DNA from: Paraburkholderia unamae
GTDB lineage: Bacteria > Pseudomonadota > Gammaproteobacteria > Burkholderiales > Burkholderiaceae
Direction of reading: 5' to 3'
NCBI RefSeq assembly: GCF_003268775.1
Contig: NZ_QLSU01000015.1
Location: forward strand, 166,386 to 230,385
Length of the DNA: 64,000 bases
Position numbers and translations under genes: made by a program. Every line of letters begins with the position of its first letter. Position 1 is the stretch's first letter. Positions 8,730-18,100 of the stretch are shown here, in pieces. The notes beneath the pieces are model-generated. The model worked only from the letters and a program-made list of their open reading frames with translations. It was not told the origin of the DNA and did not search any database.

Positions 8730-10232
8730 TTAAGCCGCCTTCGCGGACGGCAGCTTGGACACCAGCCGCAACGAGACCGTGAGTCCCTCGAGCTGGTAGT
8801 GCGGGCGAAGGAAGAATTTGGACGTGTAGTACCCGGGATTGCCCTCGACTTCCTCAATCACGACTTCTGCGGCGGCGAGTGGCCGGCGCGACTTCGACTC
8901 TTCAGTCGAGTGCGCCGGGTCGCCGTCAACGTACTGCAATATCCAGTTCTGCAACCAGCGCTGCATGTCATCCTTCTCCTTGAAACTGCCGACCTTGTCG
9001 CGCACGATGCACTTCAGGTAGTGCGCGAAACGGCTGCAAGCAAAGAGGTAAGGCAAACGCGCGGCGAGATTGGCATTCGCGGTGGCGTCGGGGTCGTCGT
9101 ACTCCGCGGGTTTGTGCAGGGACTGGGCGCCGATGAACGCGGCGAAATCGGAATTCTTCTTGTGGATGAGCGGCATGAAGCCGTTCTTCGCGAGTTCGGC
9201 CTCGCGCCGGTCGCTGATCGCGATCTCGGTCGGGCATTTCATGTCCACGCCGCCGTCATCGGTCGGGAACGCATGCACGGGCAGGTTCTCCACCGCGCCG
9301 CCCGACTCGATGCCGCGAATGCGCGAGCACCAGCCATACTGCTTGAACGAGCGATTGATGTTGGCCGCCATGGCGTACGCCGCGTTGGCCCACGCGTACT
9401 TGCTGCTGTCCGCGCCGGCCGTGTCCTCTTCGAACGCGAATTCATCGACGGGATTCGTCTTCGCGCCATAAGGCGCGCGGGCGAGGAAGCGCGGCATGGC
9501 GAGGCCGATATAGCGCGCGTCCTCCGACTCGCGCAGCGAGCGCCAGGCGGCGTGCTCCGGCGTCTGGAAGATCTTCGTGAGGTCGCGCGGATTCGCGAGT
9601 TCCTGCCACGAGTCCATGAGCATCACGGCAGGGTCGGCACCGGCGATAAAAGGGGCATGCGCCGCCGCAGCGATCTTCGCGATCTGCGTGAGCAGGTCGA
9701 CGTCCGGCCCGCTGTTGTCGAAATAGCTGTCCATCACCAGCGCGCCATAGGGCTCGCCGCCGAACTGGCCGTACTCCTCCTCATAGAGCTTCTTGAAGAT
9801 CGGGCTCTGGTCCCACGGGGTGCCCTTGTACTTCTTGAGTGTCTTGTACAAGTCGGCTTTCGACACGTTCATCACGCGAATCTTGAGCGTCTCGTCGGTC
9901 TCGGTGTTGTTCACCAGATAGTGCAAACCGCGCCATGCGCTCTCGAGCTTCTGGAACGGCTCGGCGTGAATGATGAGGTTCACCTGGGCGGTGAGCTTTG
10001 CGTCGATCGCCGCGATCATCGACTCGATGGTCGCGAGCACGTCGCCCGAAACGACAGCGGTGCCGCGCAGCGCTTCTTCCGCCAGCGTGCGCACAGCCGT
10101 TTCCACGGCTTCCTTCGCTTTGTCGCTGCGAGGCTTGAATTCCTTTTCCAGCAGGCTCGCAAATTCGCCGGCTTCGAGCATCTCGCCCGCCTGCTGCTGC
10201 GACTCCTGCCCCTGTGTGCTGGGTTCGGCCAT
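8730..10232 (-). CDS. tssC: T6SS large sheath protein TssC
   Basis: A 500-aa TssC (VipB/ImpC family), the large subunit of the contractile sheath. The ATG at 10232 (MAEPSTQGQESQQQAGEML) has GAGGGAG upstream and is preferred to the longer start at 10259. Segments expected in TssC are present: LIIHAEPFQKLESAWRGL (about 95-115), VMNVSKADL, SPIFKKLYEEEYG, PFIAGADPA and FLARAPYG. Towards the C-terminus it has NLAARLPYLFACSRFAHYLK and the final SKFFLRPHYQLEGLTVSLRL. It follows tssB by 23 bases, and sheath subunits are normally made together. Length is normal. Confidence 0.96.
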   Translation of the reverse strand: MAEPSTQGQESQQQAGEMLEAGEFASLLEKEFKPRSDKAKEAVETAVRTLAEEALRGTAVVSGDVLATIESMIAAIDAKLTAQVNLIIHAEPFQKLESAWRGLHYLVNNTETDETLKIRVMNVSKADLYKTLKKYKGTPWDQSPIFKKLYEEEYGQFGGEPYGALVMDSYFDNSGPDVDLLTQIAKIAAAAHAPFIAGADPAVMLMDSWQELANPRDLTKIFQTPEHAAWRSLRESEDARYIGLAMPRFLARAPYGAKTNPVDEFAFEEDTAGADSSKYAWANAAYAMAANINRSFKQYGWCSRIRGIESGGAVENLPVHAFPTDDGGVDMKCPTEIAISDRREAELAKNGFMPLIHKKNSDFAAFIGAQSLHKPAEYDDPDATANANLAARLPYLFACSRFAHYLKCIVRDKVGSFKEKDDMQRWLQNWILQYVDGDPAHSTEESKSRRPLAAAEVVIEEVEGNPGYYTSKFFLRPHYQLEGLTVSLRLVSKLPSAKAA

Positions 10233-10255
10233 GTCAGACTCCCTCTCGTAGACGG

Positions 10256-10756
10256 TCATTCCTTCGGCTTGGGTGCGGACGCCAGCGCCTGGAGGAGCGT
10301 GGGATCCTTCAGGAGCTTCTGGATCAGTTCCTCGGCGCCAGTCTTGCCGTCCATGTAGGTCAGCAGGTTCTGCAACTGACCGCGCGCCTCGAGCAGCTTC
10401 GCGAGCGAGTCGACCTTGCGCGCGACCGCAGCCGGCGAAAAGTCGTCCATGCTCTCGAAGGTCATTTCGACCGGGAGGTTGCCCTCACCCGTCAGCACGT
10501 TCGGCACCTGCACGGCAACGCGCGGCTTCATCGACTTCAGGCGCTCGTCGAAATTGTCGACGTCGATTTCCAGAAACTTGCGCTCGGCCACCGGGGCGAG
10601 CGGGTCGGCCGGCTGTCCGGACAGGTCGGCCATCACGCCCATCACAAACGGCAAGTGCACCTTCTTTTCCGACCCGTACACCTCGACGTCGTATTCGATC
10701 TGCACGCGCGGCGCCCGGTTGCGTGCGATGAACTTCTGGCTGCTCTCTTTCGCCAC
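10256..10756 (-). CDS. tssB: T6SS small sheath protein TssB
   Basis: A 166-aa TssB (VipA/ImpB family) that forms the contractile sheath with TssC. I place the start at a GTG (10756), giving (M)AKESSQKFIARNRAPRVQI, the usual N-terminus. AGGGG lies about 7 bases upstream, whereas the ATG at 10771 would add five atypical residues and has no ribosome site. Family features are YDVEVYGSEKKVHLPFVMGVMADL, RKFLEIDVDNFDERL and the C-terminal LLTYMDGKTGAEELI. The first helix is the one bound by TagJ in systems that carry it. Confidence 0.94.
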   Translation of the reverse strand: MAKESSQKFIARNRAPRVQIEYDVEVYGSEKKVHLPFVMGVMADLSGQPADPLAPVAERKFLEIDVDNFDERLKSMKPRVAVQVPNVLTGEGNLPVEMTFESMDDFSPAAVARKVDSLAKLLEARGQLQNLLTYMDGKTGAEELIQKLLKDPTLLQALASAPKPKE

Positions 10757-10832
10757 GGCAATTCCCCTCATCGATGCCGTGCCGACGCAGCGTCACTGCC
10801 GCGCGCCCACGGCGTTGCTGAACCTACCGGTC

Positions 10833-11873
10833 CTACTCGCTTTCCGTACCGCCGATCGTGCGCGCCTGCGCGAGTCCATCGGGCGCGAGATCCTCGAGAA
10901 TTTCCATGAAGCTCTTGTCGACGAGCCGCCGTGCGCGAAGCAGAAGCAGAGGAAGCGGGCTGGATGGCTCGTTTCGTTCGTAATACTTACAGATCTTGTC
11001 GATAGCCCGTACGACATCCTCGCGCGACGATATTTCACCGGGCGGCGCGGCGGGAACGGGAGCAGCCGCCATTGCCGCGGGGCTCACAGCCGCGCCGTCG
11101 GCAGCGGCCCCCTCGCCATCGGGCGGCACGCCCGCGTGCGCCACGCGCTCGCCTAGAAACGCAGCGGCCTGGCGCAAGGGACGTACGAGCGCGTCGAGAT
11201 CGATCGAGCGCGCGGCGCCCACCCGCTCGGTGACGAGCGTTTCGATCCGCGTCGTACTCTGCAACGCGGATTCCAGCGCCGCATGGACCTCGCGCGCGTT
11301 TTCACCGGCGTCGGCAATGGCCGCTTCGATCGAGGCGAGGGACGGCACCGACACGCCGCTCGGCGGCGTCACCGTGCCGCAGACGTATTCGAGATCGCGC
11401 AGCGTGACGGTGCCGTGTGCGCGCGAGAGCGCGAGCGGCGCGTCGCGCAGGTCGGCGAGCGTGCCGGTCTGGTCGACCAGCGCGGTGAGCGCGTTGATGC
11501 GCGCGGTAGGATCGTTGTCGTCGTCGGCGTCGAGGCGCGGATAAACATGATCCCAATGCTGATCCAGCATGCCCCCGATCAGTGCGAGTGCCTCGGCAAA
11601 GGCGACATAGCCGTCACGGTTGAGCAGCGCGCGCGCGAGATACCCGGCCACACGCAGGTCGCGGCTCTTGCCGAGCAGGCTGAGCGCAAGCGCGTTGGCC
11701 TGCTTCCAGTCGGGCGGCACGGCATCAACTACGGTATCGCCAAACTGCACGTCGGGCTTGCCGCTGACCACGCGTTCGAGTTCCAGAAATTCCGGGTCGT
11801 ATTCGACGTCTTCCCCGCATGGCAGCTCGGGCGACATTTCCGCGAGCAATGCCCCAGCATCTAGCGTGGCCAT
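10833..11873 (-). CDS. tssA: T6SS cap/assembly protein TssA (ImpA family)
   Basis: A 346-aa TssA with the ImpA N-terminal domain, which primes and guides sheath and tube growth. The N-terminus shows LPCGEDVEYDPEFLELE and then VPPDWKQANALALSLLGKSRDLRVAGYLARALL. A Pro/Ala-rich linker over about 255-290 is followed by the short C-terminal domain with SREDVVRAIDKICKYYERNEPSSPLPLLL. The ATG at 11873 is used. A GTG at 11909 would add 12 residues, and neither has a convincing ribosome site, so the start is uncertain. It is the first gene of the minus-strand T6SS operon, so the operon promoter should lie in the spacer beyond 11873. Confidence 0.92.
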   Translation of the reverse strand: MATLDAGALLAEMSPELPCGEDVEYDPEFLELERVVSGKPDVQFGDTVVDAVPPDWKQANALALSLLGKSRDLRVAGYLARALLNRDGYVAFAEALALIGGMLDQHWDHVYPRLDADDDNDPTARINALTALVDQTGTLADLRDAPLALSRAHGTVTLRDLEYVCGTVTPPSGVSVPSLASIEAAIADAGENAREVHAALESALQSTTRIETLVTERVGAARSIDLDALVRPLRQAAAFLGERVAHAGVPPDGEGAAADGAAVSPAAMAAAPVPAAPPGEISSREDVVRAIDKICKYYERNEPSSPLPLLLLRARRLVDKSFMEILEDLAPDGLAQARTIGGTESE

Positions 11874-12778
11874 GGTCTGGTGGTCTTTGGTTGGTGGGTC
11901 GTCGTTCACGTGCCGCGCAACGGATCAGGCGTGGGTGACACGGCTATTCACGGCCGGATGCGCAGTGCTGGCGCAGTGCTGGATATGGCAGGCAAACGAG
12001 CGTGGCGCTTTTATTACACGAGTCGTTGCGTAGTCCCGTTCCTTCGCGCAGGTGATGACGCTATCCCCAAGATCCGCTACCAGAATAGCACGTCACCGCC
12101 AAAAAAAAAGAGCACTTCACCTCACTTGATGCCGTTCCTCCGACTTTTATTATTCGAATGTACTCAGGATGTTTTTAAATATTGATCGGCAATTTTTCGA
12201 TGCATGACGGGCGACGAAAAAGCATGTCTTCCTGCGAAATCTTGATGCATCGGAATCCTGCATACCGACACATCATGACAATACTTTCAGTCGAAGAAAA
12301 TATCTTCTTTCCAAGGGTTAACGATCGTATACGAACGCTTAAAAATCGCGCGAAGTTTGAGAACGATACTTCACCATGATGAGACATCCTGCCTGTGCAC
12401 CGTGGCGCCTGTTACGTGCGCAAGCCCACATAGAATTTAATGCAGTTCGGATAATGTTTTTGAGCGTTGCAGCACGAATTAGTAGCCGATCTTTTATGTG
12501 GATGCGTAATAGAGCCGAATAACGGTTTATAAAATTTCACCGCTCTTCTTTCTTGTCATAAACACGCTCTGCTAATAGACTCGATTTGCAGGTCGAGCGA
12601 TCCACGCATACGAAGTACACACGTCGCGGACATGCAGTCGATGTCAGGTCATGGCGGCACAACCCACCGCACCGGGTTGGCGCACGCCTGTGCCGTCCCA
12701 TGTTGCGTACTGTCGCAAACCGCGCAGTCGTCGCGGTGCACGGAGCAAACGGCCGGCCGTCATCGTGCGAGGGAACAC
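11874..12778. promoter_or_regulatory. AT-rich divergent intergenic region between tssA and the sigma-like gene
   Basis: About 900 bases with no supportable gene. From about 12050 to 12600 the base composition is clearly richer in A/T than the flanks, with A- and T-runs (for example nine A's in a row near 12100). This must contain the promoters of the leftward T6SS operon and of the rightward sigma-like/PP2C genes. I could not identify a convincing sigma-70 or sigma-54 promoter by eye. The only open frames are short and lack ribosome sites. Confidence 0.5.
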
Positions 12779-13573
12779 GTGGCAAATACCGAAAGCGCAG
12801 CGCTCGCAGAAGCGGTAGAGGAAACGCGCGGCTTGCCGGATCTATGGCAACGCCGAACCTGCCTCACGCGAGACGAAATGGCTTCGCTCTATGCGATCGT
12901 GCGCCGGGCGCTAACCAGCTATCATCCTTTCGAATTGCAGGCTCTGGGTGAGGACAAGGAAGAACTCGTTTCCCAGTTCCTGTTCTTCAAGGTCTTCCGG
13001 CTCGAGGCACCGGCTGCGGAACCCACGTTCCCGGCGCACAGCGCGCCTTCCAGCAGCCACGCCGTTTGCAGCTACTTCAGGCGCTATTTGATCGACTGCC
13101 TGCGCAGCGCAAGCCACCGGCGCAACGTGTCGATCGACGAAGACGACGTCAAACTCGAGATCGACCGGCAGACCGCGCTGCAAGCCGACCCGGTCGGCAC
13201 GGCACTGTTCCAGCACGGCCACGACGAAGCGTCGATACGCGATGCGGCCGCGCAGTTCATCGACGACCTCGACGAGCCGGACCGCCTGGTGCTCGCTGGC
13301 AGCCTGGGCTGGCTATCGGACGAGAAAGGCGGCCTTTCGCGGGTGGCCGCACGCTACCAGATCGCCTCATATCACTACCGCGCCCGCAAACTGGGCGTGA
13401 CGCTGCGCAAAGGTTCGGTGCCCACCGACTTTGCACGCACTGGCATAGGGCGCTGGATCGAGCAGACACTCGGCATCGAAATCAGCGCGGACAACCGGCT
13501 TGCCATCCTTGCGGTGTTCGGCATTCTCGCCGAGCAGTCGTACGTGCGATGCGACATCGAAATGAATCAATAG
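12779..13573 (+). CDS. Divergent sigma-70-like protein next to T6SS
   Basis: A 264-aa protein that looks like a divergent sigma-70 family factor. The start is a GTG at 12779 with GAGGGA about 5 bases upstream; the longer frame from 12632 has no support. Residues about 50-130 (LGEDKEELVSQFLFFKVFRL, then SYFRRYLIDCLRSASHRRN) resemble region 2, including the aromatic/basic RRYLIDCLR helix. The segment LSRVAARYQIASYHYRARKLG near residue 200 could be the region 4 helix-turn-helix. It is transcribed away from tssA and 35 bases ahead of a PP2C gene. A role in transcription of the adjacent secretion genes is inferred from position only. It could instead be a non-sigma regulator. Confidence 0.55.
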   Translation: MANTESAALAEAVEETRGLPDLWQRRTCLTRDEMASLYAIVRRALTSYHPFELQALGEDKEELVSQFLFFKVFRLEAPAAEPTFPAHSAPSSSHAVCSYFRRYLIDCLRSASHRRNVSIDEDDVKLEIDRQTALQADPVGTALFQHGHDEASIRDAAAQFIDDLDEPDRLVLAGSLGWLSDEKGGLSRVAARYQIASYHYRARKLGVTLRKGSVPTDFARTGIGRWIEQTLGIEISADNRLAILAVFGILAEQSYVRCDIEMNQ

Positions 13574-13608
13574 TCCGGATAACGCACGAACGAGGACGGG
13601 AGGCACAC

Positions 13609-14478
13609 GTGCAACTGGCCTTCGCAAGCCTGACCGACAGGGGCGGACGGCAACGCAACGAAGACTCGCTCGGCGAATTCTCGAGCGAACGCCTGTTTTA
13701 TTGCGTAGTTGCAGACGGCGCGGGCGGCCACGGCGGCGGCGACAAGGCTTCGGCGATCGTGGTCGACACCGTGCTGGCCGACCTGCGCTATTTGACGATG
13801 GCCGAATTGCCGCCCTCGGGCGAACGGCTCGCCGCCGCGCTCGCGCATGCGAACGACAATATCGTCGAAGAGCAGTCGCACGGGCCGCCTCATCTGCGCG
13901 AAATGCGCTCGACGGCGACGCTGCTCGCCATCGATCGCGAGCGACGGACTGCCGCGTGGGCGCATTGCGGCGACACCCGGCTCTATTGCTTTCGAGCGGG
14001 TTGCATCGAAGCGCAGACGCGCGACCACAGCATGGTGCAGGAAATGGTGGACGCAAGACTCCTCAGCGCCGATGCGGCGCGCCATCATCCACGGCGCAAC
14101 TTGCTGTATTCGGCACTTGGCACACTGGAGGGCCTGAACGTTACGGCGCGCCCCGGGACTTTCGGGTTGCAGCCACGCGACGCGTTTCTCATCTGCACCG
14201 ATGGCTTTTGGGAATACGTGGACGAGGACACCATGCTCGCGGCACTCAGCCAGGCCACGAGCCCTCGTGCCTGGCTCGACGCGCTCGGCGCACACGTGCG
14301 CGCGCTCGCAAAGCCGGGCAACGACAACTTCAGCGCGAGCGCGGTGTGGGTGGCCGGTGATACGGCTGGCGAGATGACGCTCGCCACACGGGCCGAGCCA
14401 GGCGCGGAAAAACAGAAAGTCAGTGTTACTGACGATGAAGCGACGATCATGCAACCCGTAAGGAAAGCGGACGCTTAA
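13609..14478 (+). CDS. PP2C-type Ser/Thr phosphatase (PppA/Stp-like)
   Basis: A 289-aa PPM/PP2C metal-dependent protein phosphatase. The GTG at 13609 follows GGGAGG by about 5 bases. All core motifs are visible: DRGGRQRNEDS (motif 1), VVADGAGGHGGG with the metal-binding Asp, RSTATLLAI, WAHCGDTRLY, FLICTDGFWEYV and a C-terminal DNFSASAVWV. PppA-type phosphatases reverse threonine phosphorylation by PpkA-type kinases in T6SS control; the kinase at 27107-29251 is the obvious partner. After the catalytic domain comes a tail with TDDEATIMQP, an Asp-Asp-x-x-Thr motif like those bound by FHA domains once phosphorylated. It is likely cotranscribed with the sigma-like gene. Confidence 0.9.
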   Translation: MQLAFASLTDRGGRQRNEDSLGEFSSERLFYCVVADGAGGHGGGDKASAIVVDTVLADLRYLTMAELPPSGERLAAALAHANDNIVEEQSHGPPHLREMRSTATLLAIDRERRTAAWAHCGDTRLYCFRAGCIEAQTRDHSMVQEMVDARLLSADAARHHPRRNLLYSALGTLEGLNVTARPGTFGLQPRDAFLICTDGFWEYVDEDTMLAALSQATSPRAWLDALGAHVRALAKPGNDNFSASAVWVAGDTAGEMTLATRAEPGAEKQKVSVTDDEATIMQPVRKADA

Positions 14479-14521
14479 GGCCGCGGCGATTGCGCTGATC
14501 GAAAAAATGCTGCTTGACTCT

Positions 14522-15052
14522 TCATCCGCGGAGCAAAACCGTGTGCCCCGAAAACACGCCACCGGCCGGGTGAACAAGACACACCGCTGCCCGGACGTCG
14601 TTGATCACTTGATATGACGGAAGCGAGTTCAACTTGGGTTCGGACAAGCCATACCAGGGATCGAGACAGACGAGCGAACCTCCCCGTGTTCTAGCTGCAC
14701 ACACCACAAAGTGCCCAGCGTTGTTTGGCCAGCCGATCCTTGTAATGAACGGGAAGTCTGCCAATAAGGCGAACTCCTTGAAATTCTTGATAAAGGTTGC
14801 CGTGGCACCAAAGCCGACTCTTTGCATCGCTGAGGCAAGCGCGCCAAAAGACGCTGTCCCCTTGCCTTCCTGGTAGCCATCTGGAAGCAACTCGCAAATT
14901 TGTCGGATGCGTACTTCGCCGCCAGCAGGGCACGCCTGCTGCACGATTCGCTCGATCATATAGATACACGCAGGGCCGCAGGTGTCAGCGCGTTCCTGCA
15001 ACCAGATGTACTGACTATTGCCGTCATCATCAGTATCAGTAAGCTCGGACAT
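14522..15052 (-). CDS. C39/papain-like cysteine peptidase after TpsA
   Basis: A 176-aa predicted papain-fold peptidase resembling the C39 group. Near the N-terminus a Gln precedes the likely catalytic Cys (LQERADTCGPACIYM, Cys about 25). The probable His is in NNAGHFVVCAARTRGG (about 112), followed by CLDPWYG, which supplies the Asp. No signal peptide is evident. It lies 48 bases after the tpsA stop on the same strand, and so at the end of the CHAT-TpsB-TpsA unit. C39 domains normally cut leader peptides at double-Gly sites. Here the nearby substrate candidate is TpsA, but that link is only positional. It could instead be a toxin-like or deamidating papain-fold enzyme. Confidence 0.7.
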   Translation of the reverse strand: MSELTDTDDDGNSQYIWLQERADTCGPACIYMIERIVQQACPAGGEVRIRQICELLPDGYQEGKGTASFGALASAMQRVGFGATATFIKNFKEFALLADFPFITRIGWPNNAGHFVVCAARTRGGSLVCLDPWYGLSEPKLNSLPSYQVINDVRAAVCLVHPAGGVFSGHTVLLRG

Positions 15053-15100
15053 GGCAAGATTCCACAGTAGAAGCCGACAGCGAACATCAACCTCAACGCT

Positions 15101-18100
15101 TCAGAAGTCTCCACACCCATGTTGCCCGTTAAGCAGCATGCAACTGTTCAGATTGGGTTGCGAGCGCACGCGCTTCCACTCCACCGCGAGCAGGTCCTGG
15201 TTCTCTCCGGGCGGCGCGGTGGTAAAGAGCGGCTGGTTCGAGCCCACGCAAATGTTCGTACCCTGAAGGTTGTTCTCGTAGACGAAGGTCTTCTCGCTCG
15301 GTCCGAAGAAAGACTGCAAGCCGCTCACAGCGAGAGGCAAGTCGGGCGCATACGTGGGCTGCGGCACAACCACATTCAACGTGCCCGGCTGTTCGATCAC
15401 GATGTAACCCACGCCTGAAAGGAATGAAGGATCGATCGCGTACTGGCCGGGCAGCGAACCGGAATTCGCGCTCGTCGAGAGCGTGCCCGACAATGCGCCA
15501 GCGGCCGTGTCGCCGTTGATGAGCCCGCTCGTCGTATACGTGAAGTTCGGGTTCGGCGCGCCCCACACTCGCGTCACGCCGTTCGCGGTTACGGTCACGG
15601 TGGGCCGCGCGACATAGACGAAGTGGTCGCCCGTGAGCGGCACGGTGCCGCCCCATACGCAGCCGGCCCCGAAACTACAGCCGTAGAAGTTAGGCTGCAA
15701 CGTGTTGGGCTGTACGTTGCCGCGCGTTTCCCCAACCCAGGTGGACACCCAGATGCGCCAGCCATTATTCGCGCTCACGGAACCGGTACCGTTGTCGGTG
15801 AACACTCCGTTCTCCATCACGAGATCGATCGTGCCGCCCGCGCTCAGGTTCGTGTTGGCGCCGCCCGTCGGACCGCCTGCCGATGCCGCGCCGCCGCCAA
15901 GGCCGATACCACCCGTTGCAGCCTGAGCGAGCAGGTTGCCGGTGAGGTTCGAGTTGGTCGCGTCGATCGTGGCCGCCGTGTTCGACGCCGCATCGAACGA
16001 ATGGCTCACGATCGGGCCAATCACAAAGCTCGTCGAGTTCAGGAAGTTCACGTTGCCGACGTTGAGCATGGCGAGCACGCCCACGTTGTTCTCCGGGTCG
16101 TTCAGCGTGAAATTGCCTGGGCCGTCGAGCAGCAACCCGGCCGCCTGAATGCCGCCGGGGTCCGTGACCGCGCCCGCCGAAGCCAGCGTGAGCGTGTTGG
16201 CGCCAAGCGAAATACCGTAGAGCAGTTGAATGCCCTGGCTGCCTGCGCCCAAATTCATGAGCGTCAGATTCTCGTTCATGCTGGGCTTGGTCAGCGACGT
16301 GCATGAGCTAGACGAGGCGCATACGCCACTCACCGTGATGAGTCCCGTTTGCGTGCTGGAGCCGAGCACGAATGTCGAGAAGCCGCTGAACAGTGAGAAC
16401 GCCGTCGCGTCGATGCTCAGGCCTGGCGCGCCCGTGCCGAACAGTGTGATCGGTGTGCCGTCCAGCGCAGTGAAGTTGAAGGTCCCCGGGTTGACGCTCG
16501 CGGGCATCAGCGCGAGCGTGCCGTCGTTCGCCGTGATGGTCGCGCCGTCGTTGACGAAGCTGGACGTGGTGCCGTCGTTGGCAGCGCGCAGGGCGAGTGT
16601 GCCGTTGGTGCCGGCGTTGACCTTCACGGGGCCGGATGCGTAAGTGAACGTACTCGGCACAGGCGCGGCGCCGAAGGCGAGGCCGGCATCGGCCGTGTTG
16701 GTCGAACCCGCGATCGAAATCGTGGTGTTGGGCGCCGTGGCGGAGATCGTGCCGTTATAGATGAGCGTGCCGTAGTCGTATTGGGTGCCGCCGTTGGTCG
16801 GGCCCGTTGCCACGCCCCGGATGTCGATGGTGCCGGCGTTGCTGGAGGTGATCGTCGAGCCGCCGGCGACGAGGACGCCTTGGGCGTTGGTGCCGAAGCC
16901 GCTGCCGTCAATGGTAAGCGTACCGCTGCCGGTCGTGACCGAGGTGGGCGTGGTGACCGTGCCGGGCACGAGGCTCGTAAGCACCACGCCGTCCGAGGAC
17001 AGGCCGCTCGCAGGCGTACCCGTCGTATTGCCCTTAAGCGTGATCGCGCCGCCGCTCGATGTGACGGTTGCGCCGACAAGATCGACCGCGACGCTGCCAG
17101 TTTGCGTCGCGGGTACGTTGCCGGTGACTGAAATGGCGCCGCTGCCAGTCTGGATCGTCGGCTGCACGGTGGTTCCAGCGGCGAAGCCGCCATCGAGATA
17201 CACGCCATACGCGTAGGACGTCGCGCCCGCCGTCGTGCCGTTCAACGTCACGCCACCCTGGTCGGTCAGAATCGAACTGCCGACCGTCCACACCCCATAC
17301 CCGTCCGCTGTCCCCCCCGGCGCATCGTTCACTGTTCCGGTTGCCTGCACGGTGCCGGCGTTCGCGGTTAGCAGCATGTTGCTGAGGCGCACACCGGTGC
17401 CGCTTTTCGCCACGTTGGCCGTCCCGTTGAGCGTCATCGCTCCATTGGCCGTTGTCAGCGCGCCGTTGTCGAGTTCCACGCCGCGCGCGTAATTACCGGC
17501 CGCCGTCCCTGTGATCTCGATCGTGCCGTTGCCCGTCGTTGAGAGCGTGGGGTTTGACGCGCTGCCTGGGGCGAAAACGCTGCCCGTCGGGTATGCACCG
17601 ACCATGTACACGCCGTAGCTGAAGCTGAACGGCGCTCCCTGACCGGCGATTCCGCTGGTGCCGTAGAACGTAATCGAGCCGCCCGTGGAACTGACGCCGC
17701 TGTAACTGAACAGCACGCCGTTACCCAGCGCGTTCGAATTGCCGGTGATCGATACGTTGCCGGTCGTCGTCGTGAGCTTCGAATCGTAGATCCATGTCCC
17801 GTTCTTGTAGTCCACCGCGCCGGACGCGCTTTGGCCCGTGCCGACCACCGTCACGTTGCCACTCGTCGTGTCGACCGTGGTGCCGGTCAGGAGCGCGCCG
17901 GTCGCCACATGAGGGTCGGAAACCGCGCTGCTCGCCGTACCCGTAATCGAAACGTTGCCGCCTCCTGTCGATATCGAAGACGTGCCGATGGCGAAACCAT
18001 ATGCATTCTGCGCAGGCACCGTGCCGCTGCCGATGGCCGAAACGTTGAGCGTGCCGTTCATCGTGGCGTCGCCGCCGCCCGTGTTCAACGCGCTGCCCGA

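Noticed and set aside
7944..10358. Long plus-strand frame of about 800 codons antisense to hcp-tssC
   Set aside because: It mirrors intact T6SS genes; no start signal, no domain.
12182..12379. Small plus-strand frame of 65 codons in the AT-rich spacer (with an antisense one at 12175-12387)
   Set aside because: No ribosome site, no recognisable features; likely chance in A/T-rich DNA.
14481..14521. Possible terminator between PP2C and the C39-like gene (convergent ends)
   Set aside because: Only a short A-run (AAAAAA) without a stem; no hairpin could be drawn.
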